A stretch of 64,000 nucleotides of DNA from Ditylenchus dipsaci (Eukaryota > Nematoda > Chromadorea > Rhabditida > Anguinidae): assembly GCA_004194705.1 (NCBI GenBank), contig SADC01001302.1, forward strand, positions 620,001 through 684,000, written 5' to 3'. The number at the start of each line of letters is the position of its first letter. Position 1 is the stretch's first letter. The notes beneath the pieces were generated by a model. That model ran no database searches. It was not told where the DNA came from and saw only the letters and a program-made list of their open reading frames with translations. Positions 55,618 to 64,000 of the stretch are shown piece after piece. The position numbers were made by a program, and so were the translations under genes.

Positions 55618-55786
55618 CAGTCAACCTCGATTTAACGACACCCCGATTTAACGACACCCGAAAATGAGCCAATTTGGTCGGCTTTGACTAAAATTAAGTC
55701 AAAGTGAGCCTCCGATTTAACCACACCTTCGATTTAACGACACCTCAAGTCGGTCCCCAGGGTGTCGTTAAATCGAGGGTTGACTG
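55618..55786. mobile_element. Pogo-like miniature element
   Basis: TA|CAGTCAACCTCGATTTAACGAC ... GTCGTTAAATCGAGGGTTGACTG. The GATTTAACGACACC word is repeated four to five times inside. Confidence 0.82.
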
Positions 55787-58204
55787 TGTATGAAAACAAT
55801 AATTTGGTTTTTACAAACTTTAGTGTCATTTCGTTTGAAGTAAAATATCATTTCGTGGAGAATTTTACGAAATAGAAGTAGATGACTCTTTTACATTAAA
55901 TGACTTTAAGAAAAAAATATCTGAGCACTTGTTTAACCTTAAAAAGATAAGTAACACTTTGTAAAATTAGAAGTGCTTTTTAAAGGTGAGTCAAGACTAT
56001 AAGCCAAGGCTGCCGGCTCTAGGTAAATTCATCTGCAAAGTTCGTATCCCTGTGGCGGACATCACTTTTATTTTATTATCGTTTTGGTCACTGGAGCTGG
56101 GCAAAAGAGTCACTACATGCATTTTTGATCGAGACTCTTGCTCGAAATTATGTCTGAGGTAAGTGACTCTAGATGCATAAAAATGTATGCATACCAGAGT
56201 TTCTTTATGCGGTAGGCCCCAGTTAACAAAACTATGTTCAAATTCCATCTTTTTCGTAAAGAAGAAGGAGATAGAAAAAATTGTCAGAGTATTCTGAGTA
56301 CAGTTAGAAAAATCACAAAATTTGGCTTTAAAATATAATGTTTACATGTAGGACCCAAATGAGATTAGTCCAAGTGAGTGGACTCCACACGAGTGTCAAC
56401 GAATATTGGTGCTTCTCATGAGCTTCGAACTTTCGGATGAAAGTGATGTCGACCTCAAGGATTTCAACTTTGCAGATGAATTTACCTGCAGGTGAATTTA
56501 CCTGCAGGTAAATTTCCCGCAGATGAATTCACCGTCGCCCAAGGCTGCCAACTCAAAATTTTAAAATAAGTAAAATTTTGCGAAATAAAAAACAAATTTG
56601 ATTATTTATTGTCAAAAATTGCCATTTTATCCCGTGCTTGTGGGTTTTCAAGCATCGAAAATAAAGATTTTGACGTAGAATATCATAATTTTTAAGGATT
56701 CAGGGTCCACATAAAGTACAAATTTTCAAATAAAGTACAGTTGGCAGTTCTACTTTAAGCTTTCATTCATTTTTTTCTTAATGCAACTAAATTGTTGCAC
56801 CTTATGTGTGAATTCTTGCCCTTTTTTTTCTTTTGGCAAGAAGTTAGAAGAAAAAAGAGACAAGAATTCAGACATCAGGAGAAACGATTTCATTTAATCT
56901 TTTTTATTTATTTTAGGACGATATTTGAGTGATAAAGAAAACAGAAGTAAATTAACTGCCCTTAATTTTGAACATAATTCACGTGCAGCCATTAATATTC
57001 AAGATAATACCCCATCAGTCGTCCCAGTTGTCCACCACACTCCTCCTTCACTACCGAAAAAAAGAAAAATGTAATCATTTATAGCAAGGCACTACGGTAC
57101 TTCGACTCTTACTTAAAATAGTTGTGGCTAAACGTCTTCTGCCAAAAGAGCAAAAATACTCTCGGTTATCCGACATTCCAGCTCCACTCCAGCACACTCT
57201 TGCCCGGCCCCAGGGAGAGCATACCCTAATTTAAGGTGTTTTGCCTTAACCAAGGCAAAAAGGGGACCAAGGCAAAAAGTCAATTTTTTGCTCAAAATAG
57301 TTTTTTTTATCAAAAAATGTTTTTCCGCCACCTAAAACCTCTTTTCTAGCTTAATGAAGAAAAGGGAAGCTTTAAGGGAAGCTTTAAAAGTGGTCAAAAT
57401 ACACTTTTGGGAGAAGTTGATAAATGAAACCCCTGCTAGGGTTGTTTAAATGCCCGGACAGAAAAGATTGTAGAATTATTACTGGGCATTTGCCCTTTTT
57501 GAGAGCTAAACATTTAAAATTATTCTTCGGTCAAAAATCAATAACGACATCCTATTACAAAAAACAATAATTTTTCATTGATAACAACATCCCAACAATT
57601 TTCAGCAAATTCTGGCCACTATGGAAAGGGAGGCCCTATACGACAATAGGACGCTTATTTGCCTTGGTCCCCCTGTTGTTTTTTTGCAAATGCTTCAACC
57701 GAAGAGCAGAAAATCGGGCGTTTCGGTCGTTTCTAGAATTAATCTTCGAACCTTATTTGCTTCAAAAATGGATTGTAAAAAACTCAATAAAAGCGGGAAA
57801 TAAAATGACTAGTCAAAACTGAAATGTGAAAAAAAACAGGGGTGACCAAGGCAAAAAAGCGTCCTATTGTCGTATAGGACCGAGAAGGATATTGAAGGGT
57901 GTTTCTGCAAGGGTCCTTATAATTCCCGCTTGTTTGGGACGTTTTTCAAATTCCAAAAGTATTTTTTAAAAAAAAATTAGACTTTCTAGCAATTTTTGCA
58001 ATATCCAAACATATTTGGATATAAAATCTGATTTGGTACTGTTATCAAAATTAAAATTTTTCAAACACTAACAACGAACTCTGAAAAGTTCTTCTGCTGA
58101 GCTCTATCTAATTTTTATTACAACGATACTGTTTACACCCAGAAAGGGATACCTTATTTCCATAGATTTTAGGTTTTTCTTTTAGAACGATACATGCGTG
58201 CCTC

Positions 58205-58809
58205 ATGGAGCAAAACTTCAAGATTGATGTAGAAGTGATTCAAAGTTGTATAAATATATGTGATCTAATAGACTCAATAGTCTTTCACTTTTGGCAAGAA
58301 TATAAGTATGATCGAAGTGATATTATTTTGACATTTGCAGGTAAAGAACGTGCTTCAGTTTTATTTCAATGCAGTTCTGTTTAGGAACAGAATACGACAT
58401 CAATTCTCATCTTAAAATATGGATCAGAGATATATTTAGAAATAAAAATGACAAATTCCAAGTCACTTTCAGGTGGCAAAGTATTTTTGTGAAATTGCCT
58501 AATGAATACAATCCTATTGAAGTTAATTATTTGCATAATACTACTCCTCTTCGAATTAGGAAAGACCCCAAATTACTTGAAAAAGTGGATGCTGAAAAAG
58601 ACGTTCTAAAGCTCAATGAAATTTTTTTGATTGATCATATCACTCTTATTCAGCAAGGTGTACAACCTGGCACTACTCTTGAAATTGTTAGAGCATTTTC
58701 TCATAGCAAATGTTCTTATGAAAAGTATCGTTTTGTACCTATTCTGCGTGCTACAAAACAGATTCGAAAACAGAAAAGAGTGGGTGTGTCTTCCAAAAAG
58801 CTTCTTTAA
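58205..58809 (+). CDS. Small unrecognised gene (about 200 aa, one frame change)
   Basis: ATG at 58205: MEQNFKIDVEVIQSCINICD, WQEYKYDRSDIILTFAGKER, frame change near 58370, FCLGTEYDINSHLKIWIRD, FVKLPNEYNPIEVNYLHN, LIDHITLIQQGVQPGTTLEI, ending VGVSSKKLL with TAA at 58807-58809. AATAAA follows at about 58853. Codon use and composition look genuine. I recognise no domain; a nematode lineage-specific family protein is possible. Confidence 0.55.
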
Positions 58810-59669
58810 ATATTTACGAATCTTTTTGTTTGTTGACATCAATTGTAAGAACAATAAATTTATTTAAAAATAGGATTGTCGATGTGGACTTTTGTAAGGA
58901 TTGTTGAATTCCTTATTTCCCGCGCTCCACAACAATACCAGAGTTTCCTAGGGAAACACAATTCCAGTAGTAAATACCAGTAGTATTATGAATTCAAATG
59001 ATTTTTTTGTCTTGTGAAAACGTTATAGAGAAAGGGCGTTCTAACGAAACCGAGTCAGAATATATATTTTGTTTAGTTTCTGATGACGCATTTCTCTATG
59101 ATGTTTCCGCTACTTAATGTTAGTGAGTTTATCTACGACAGCGTGGCAGCTAGGATCTTTCCAGCTATTGGCTGCTCCGCTACATCCAGTATCGTACCTT
59201 TCAACGTAAGGCAGTCTAGCGGCTGTACCTCATTTCGTAACGCGCCATTTCGTAACAGGTTCATTTGGTAACAAGTTCATTTGGTAACAGGTTCATTTTG
59301 GTAACAGGTTCATTTCGTAATGAGCTAATTTCGTAACAAATGGTTTTGTAACGCGAGATTTTGTAACAAATTTTTTCGTAATGCGAGATTTCGTAACAAA
59401 CATTTTCGTAACAGTGATACTAAGACTTTACCTAACTTGATTTAATCTAATTCACAATTTTTTCAAACAACAGGGGGGGACCAAGGTAGTTTTTTTAGTT
59501 TTTTTCGAAATTTTTCAGATTGTGTCCGAACCATCCCAAATTACTTAAGCCATCCGTAATTTACCCCAAAACATCCCAAATTGCTGAAACCACCCCAAAT
59601 CATCCCAAAGCATCTAAAAGCACCTCACGCTCTCCGAACCCCGTTAAGCACCTAGTGACCAGTACCCGA

Positions 59670-59830
59670 GACTGATTGCATCCAGAGGGGTTCGAACCAG
59701 CAACCTTGGTGGTGAGTATATGGACCTCTACACCACTCAAACACTCAAAATTATAATAAAATCAAAAGTATGCGCCCAGGTGGATTCGAACCAGCAAGCT
59801 CTACATCACCACTTATAATCGCTCAGAACT
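59670..59830 (-). other. Two tRNA-like (B-box) segments
   Basis: Minus strand: GGTTGCTGGTTCGAACCCCTC with an upstream A-box-like TGAGTGGTGTAGAGGTCCA (59680-59745), and GCTGGTTCGAATCCACCTGGGCGC (59772-59795). A matching GGTTCGAATCCACCTGGGCGC lies on + at 61144-61164. No proper acceptor pairing, so these are tRNA-derived remnants rather than genes. Confidence 0.5.
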
Positions 59831-60107
59831 CCATCCGAGGGACATCCAGAGGACGAACCAAACCAAGTGGTCGTCCACTTGGATCAAAATTTTTTTTCAC
59901 GTTTTCGGGTTCCAAAAAATTTTTCTGCACTGATTCGAGTATGCTGAAGATGGTTTGACAGTGGTAAAATCACGTTTTACCAAGAAATTTTGAAGTTATT
60001 GCTAATTGTTGATTTATCAAAATCAATCGTTAGCAATAACTCAAAATTTCTCGGTAAAACGTGATTTTACCACTGTCAAACCATCTTCAGGATGCTCGAA
60101 TTAGGGT

Positions 60108-61006
60108 AACACTTTACTTGACCCCCCCCCCCCCCCCCCCCCCCCACGGCTGACCCACTTTTGATGACAATTTGAAAAACCGATTGCATATTCGTGTTTC
60201 TCGACCCCGATTTAGGCGCGAATTTACCAGTCGTTTCCGGTAAAGTGAAAAATTTTTTTTGTCAAACCACAGGGGGGTATCATGGATTTTAGTCAAAATT
60301 TGAAAAATTTGAATTCGCGCCTTTTGAATTTTGAAGGGATTAAGGGCTGTATAGGGAGGGGAAGGGAATAAAGGGGCCACTTTTATGGCAGAACGTTAGA
60401 AAAAACATATTGGTATATTCTGGCTGTCTTACCATGTTTTTTAACTGAGCCGTGGCAAAAAGAGCCTCTATATGCATTTCATAATCAAGAGTACTTCTCG
60501 GAATCATGTCTAAGGTAAGTGAGTGCGCGCATCTCTAACTCTCAAGCCCCCTGCGCCCCCTTCGGGGCGCAGGGGCTTGTGGGCTTGGAGTTGAGATGCG
60601 CACACCCACATACCTTAGACACAAATCACTCGAAAGTGACTCTGGATGCATGAAAAAGCATGCATACTAGAGTTTATTTATGCGGTAGGCCCCAGTATTC
60701 AAAACTATGTTCAACATCTTCTTGTTAGTGGCCCTTGTGTGATTAGTGGCCCCCTTTTATTCCCTTCCCCTCCCTATACAGCCCTTAATCCCTTCAAATT
60801 CAAAAGGCGCGAATTCAAATTTTTCAAATTTTGACTAAAATCCATGATACCCCCCCTGTGGTTTGACAAAAAAATTTTTTTCACTTTCCGGAAACGACTG
60901 GTAAATTCGCGCCTAAATCGGGGTCGAGAAACACGAATATGCAATCGGTTTTTCAAAATTGTCATCAAAAGTGGGTCAGCCGTGGGGGGGGGTCAAGTAA
61001 AGTCAA
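60108..61006. repeat. 0.9-kb palindrome with a 24-C run
   Basis: ACTTTACTTGACCCCC, followed by a 24-base C run (60122-60145), is mirrored by GGGGGTCAAGTAAAGT near 60990-61003. Arms include GGCGCGAATTTACCAGTCG / CGACTGGTAAATTCGCGCC. The centre holds a tight hairpin GCGCCCCCTTCGGGGCGC (60554-60572). Confidence 0.88.
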
Positions 61007-62092
61007 GCCCGAATTAGTGCAGAAAATTTGTTTTGGAACCCGAAAACGTGAAAAAGAATTTTTGATTTAAGTGGACGACCACTTGGTTTGGTCACACTGC
61101 ATGATGGGGTTGTTAGTAATTCTAAGGGTTGATTTAGGTTGTTGGTTCGAATCCACCTGGGCGCATTCCTTATTTTAATATAATTTCAGATATAAAAGCA
61201 AGCATTTGATTTTTCAGGTCATTTGGTGAATGTAGCCCTACTCTGGAGTTACCTGGATATCAACCTGTCCAGGTGGTAGCCGCCCCAGGTTTGGGGTTGA
61301 GTAGGTGAAATCGCACTTTTGGTCTTAACAAGCCCAATTCCTCCCAAAATTTTAGTTTGGAAAAATGGATTTATTTTATTTAAATTACCTTTTTTATTTT
61401 TAGCCATCCAGGTGGATATCCACCTGACCAGGTGGTACCTTGAAGTTGGAGTGTGTAAAATCGCAATTTTGGACTTAATAAACCCAATTCCTCGCACAAT
61501 TTTAAGTTGGAAAAAATGGTTAATTTTTCATTTTAAAGAAATTTTATTTTCATGTTTGGGTTAGGTTTGGGACTATTAAGGCAGTTTGAGGGTATTTGGG
61601 TTGGTTTGCGATGGTTTTGGGTGTTTGGACACAAAATAAAAAATTTCAAAAAACCTAAAAAAACTGCCTTGGTCCCGCTGTTGTTTGAAAAAAGTTGTAA
61701 ATTAGACCAAATTGAATTAGGTAGTAGCCTTGAAATCACTGTTACGAAAATGTTTGTTACGAAATCTCGGGTACGAAAAAATTTGTTACGAAATCTCGTG
61801 TTACGAAAAAAATTGTTACGAAACGAATTTGTTACGAAATCTTGCGTTACGAAAAAATGTTACTAACTGAACCTGTTACCAAATGAACCTGTTACCAAAT
61901 GGCGCGTTACGAAATGAGGTACAGCCAGTCTAGCTCCATTACATCCAGTTTCCAGTCTACTAGTTATTTGAATACCAGTGAGCTTTGCTCTCGAAATTCC
62001 AGAATCGTATTTTCCAGTTCACTGTCAAGTGATGATTCCAGTCAGGTGACTTTAGCATAGCACCAGCGGACAAAGGTGTCCTGCTGTCCACA

Positions 62093-62518
62093 ATGCCAGC
62101 ATCCATTCCAGTTTATGAGAGTCATGACTATTACCATTCCAGCCATTCCAGGGTTGGGTATTCTTTTCAGGATCTCGAGTCAGTCGCAGAGCGCTCTTCA
62201 AATGCAAGCAGTTCCGTTTCCCACGCGGTTTCTTCCTCCGCCTCAAGTCGCGTCTCATCCCCTTCGCCGGTGAATAGGAGTAATAGTGGTTGTCCAGTCA
62301 AGTCAAGCCAGTGGGAAGAGATCCAGTCCAGTCCTCAGTCCAGTCTCCAATCAGTTCAGTCAAAGCCTGTGCCAGTGTTGTGCCAGTCCAGCAGCCTGCG
62401 AATGCTCCAGTTAGCCTATGAAGATGCCTCCAGTGAAGATGAAGAAGAATCCCAGAAACTAGAAGTTCCTCAGTGTCTTCGTCATCTCATAGTTTGTCTT
62501 TTATATCGTTTCCAGTAA
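62093..62518 (+). CDS. Ser-rich ORF in a TCCAGT-word region
   Basis: Open 141 codons: MPASIPVYESHDYYHSSHSR, Ser runs, SSPSPVNRSNSGCPVKSS, LQLAYEDASSEDEEESQKL. The DNA around it (61930-62520, and 59150-59210 on the other side of the inserted element) is unusually rich in TCCAGT, so composition alone could keep the frame open. It may be an exon of a Ser-rich protein; I would not rely on it. Confidence 0.35.
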   Translation: MPASIPVYESHDYYHSSHSRVGYSFQDLESVAERSSNASSSVSHAVSSSASSRVSSPSPVNRSNSGCPVKSSQWEEIQSSPQSSLQSVQSKPVPVLCQSSSLRMLQLAYEDASSEDEEESQKLEVPQCLRHLIVCLLYRFQ

Positions 62519-62651
62519 TGAATGTCTTGTCTACATGTACTGATGTGGCTGCGAGCAATCCCCTAGGCTTTCGATTTGTTCTGGTTTTGAGTCCCCACTC
62601 GTCGAAGTGGACAACAAATCTAAGTCACCTACTTCACTTAGAGTGAGTGAG

Positions 62652-62766
62652 TAAAGAGTGAGCTGAGAAAAGGACGGTTTAATTTCGACAAGACAAAAAA
62701 GGCTGAAAATAGGCAAAAAGAGGGTTTTTTCGTCTTGTCGAAATTCAACCGTCCTTTTCTCAGCCC
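62652..62766. repeat. Short foldback, GGCTGAGAAAAGGACGG arms
   Basis: CTGAGAAAAGGACGGTTTAA ... TTCAACCGTCCTTTTCTCAG, with TTTCGACAAGACAAAAAA mirrored inside. Confidence 0.8.
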
Positions 62767-63324
62767 TGAATTTTTATAAAAAAACAGTCAACATGTAATT
62801 TTGTAGAGAAATAAAAAGAACCAAATTGTAGCCGAGACACAGTCGAACCAAATATATAATGCTAAAATGTGTATCTGCTTTAAAATAAATTAAATCATAG
62901 AGCGGCGCGTTACAAACCGGAATGCGGTATACTTATGATGCGCCTGATTTGAAAGTTTTCAGCTACAATTATTTTGTTGCGCTTTCCAACTCGATTTTTG
63001 CTCCAGAACATGTTTTTTCGTTTAGAGGTATCTCGTTATAATAAAACATTGCTCACTTTTAGTCAAAAATTGCTAAAATATCACAAAATATGGGTGCGGT
63101 TATACTTATGATACGGAGTGTATAAGGTAGACCTGTTCACAAAACCATCATCAAAACCTTTCGTTTTTGACAACGTTTTTTTCTTAATATTTCACCTCTT
63201 ATTTCTCCTCTCCATTCCTGATAGAGCCTCTTGCCCCTTCAAAAATGGTCGAAAATATGATTTGGAAAAATATCGGTTCATAACACCAACGCTAAAAATT
63301 TCTATGCGCTGATAAACACATGCA

Positions 63325-63500
63325 CGGATCTTTTCAAAGAATCAGCGGATATTTTGAAGAAATCCACAGATTCTTTGAAAATCCGCGAATTTGCTTATTC
63401 GCGGATAAAAATTTCTTATTGCTACAAATTTGTATACGCGGATTTGTTAATCCGCGGTTTTCTGAAGCAATCTGCGTTTTTTTCGTTATTGCTACGGGGC
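63325..63500. repeat. Region of ATCCGCG/CGCGGAT words
   Basis: AGCGGATATT, AATCCGCGAA, TTCGCGGATAAA, ACGCGGATTTG, AATCCGCGG in about 150 bp. One more word-built segment; ends and duplication not found. Confidence 0.45.
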
Positions 63501-63689
63501 ATGAGATAACAGTGTTCAAAATTGTGACGTTTTTTTAGCCACTCTGTAACAATGTAAAAAAAACAAACAAAAATTCAATAGAAATCGACAAATCAAAATC
63601 AGGGGATCGAAAAAAGCGCCTGTATATGATTCTAGTAGAAACATTTTCTTGTTAATACGCATTTAATATTATTCTATTGGAGACTGCAG

Positions 63690-63918
63690 AAGACCCCGAT
63701 GGGATGGGAAGCAAGGACGCCAAAGAAGAGAGGCAGTAGCACCCAGCCCCTTGTTCTACAGCCGCTCTCTGCAACCCCAGCCACCAATTAGATGGAGGAT
63801 ATGGAGTGGAGGTGGCTGTGGGTCTGTGGGAGAGGAGCTAGAGAACAAGGGCCTTTGCAGCAGCAGGAGACGCACGCGTCCATCCAACAGCATACCACAG
63901 CCGCACAATTCTAGGAGG
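63690..63918 (+). other. GC-rich segment, possible exon
   Basis: After GAGACTGCAG a frame stays open for about 75 codons (RPRWDGKQGRQRREAVAPSP ... SSRRRTRPSNSIPQPHNSRR). The sequence also folds back on itself (CCCTTGTTCT and AGAACAAGGG), so both an exon and a repeat are possible. No domain recognised. Confidence 0.3.
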
Positions 63919-64000
63919 TAGTTTAACAGATTGATAATTTTATCTCCCTGGGTTCCTTTTTCTTAACTGTTGTATTTTGGAATTGCTGGAAAAAATTGTT

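Larger units (their letters stand above)
59220..61925. mobile_element. 2.7-kb hAT-like foldback composite with ATTTCGTAACG words
   Basis: GCTGTACCTCATTTCGTAACG ... CGTTACGAAATGAGGTACAGC, with perfect 8-bp flanks CAGTCTAG (59212-59219, 61926-61933). The terminal arms (about 250 bp) consist of TTCGTAACG/GGTAACAGG words and then the word ACAACAGGGGGGACCAAGG. Nested inside are tRNA-like segments, a 150-bp palindrome (59937-60085) and a 0.9-kb palindrome (60108-61006). No transposase. Confidence 0.87.

Noticed and set aside
60122..60145. 24-C run as an assembly gap or cloning artefact
   Set aside because: A shorter mirrored G run occurs at the other arm (60985-60992), so a C/G run belongs to the palindrome, although its length may be misread.
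62093..62518. Ser-rich ORF as a confident gene
   Set aside because: The DNA is rich in TCCAGT words, which give Ser/Gln/Pro codons in any case; kept only as a low-confidence feature.

Overview
The window looks like nuclear DNA of a small invertebrate, most likely a nematode (inference, moderate confidence). It is AT-rich. Acceptors read TTTTCAG or TTTGCAG, several introns are only 41-53 bp, and long introns hold nested genes, including a nematode-style F-box gene. One Tc1/mariner fragment is of a type I know from nematodes. There is no sign of bacterial organisation.

The main gene is MED13 (called let-19 in C. elegans), the large subunit of the Mediator kinase module. It runs on the + strand from about 6.2 kb to 43.6 kb. 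I place 22 exons by splice sites and by similarity to MED13 landmarks: the VRMFYP block, the IYPTPP block, the ICCCKSN/GVYI block, the GNNSGLFPED block, the FHPW and GPLTW block, the WEKLALAPY block, the VIGRVGKIGHGE block, the FWSSCPSAK block and the C-terminal ALSW/SCLPVH block. The N-terminal MedN domain is not in the window. About half of the exons need one or more single-base frame changes although their splice sites are intact. Either the assembly carries indel errors or the gene is decaying.

The introns are swollen by transposons. 1-1 kb: MULE transposase remnant (- strand). 1.15-1.7 kb: foldback element. 5.4-5.9 kb: tRNA-Leu(CAA) split by a hAT-like element. 6.7-7.3 kb: deleted Tc1/mariner copy. 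15-18 kb: nested F-box gene (- strand). 18.6 kb: small secreted-protein gene. 21.6-24 kb: second MULE with FLYWCH finger. 27.9-30.4 kb: third MULE copy, split by a 2.2-kb hAT-like element that carries two host-gene-like fragments (a CCHC zinc-knuckle gene and a DM9-like gene). 33-43 kb: nested hAT-like elements and near-perfect palindromes, one of 0.8 kb just before the last MED13 exon. Beyond MED13: pogo-type miniature elements and GGAGCC-word elements (44-50 kb), a - strand gene of unknown function (48.3-49.9 kb), a broken LINE with two insertions (50.3-53.3 kb), an unrecognised small + strand gene (58.2-58.8 kb), a 2.7-kb foldback composite (59.2-61.9 kb) and a Ser-rich ORF (62.1-62.5 kb).

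The most striking theme is a group of unrelated-looking elements that share 8-bp target duplications (hAT-type) and whose interiors are built by repeating one short word, different in each element: GATCA, GCCAAA, GCGCCGG, CTCCGG, CCTCCGGAGG, CGTACTCGTA, TTCGTAACG. I could pair their ends and duplications by eye; no database search was run.
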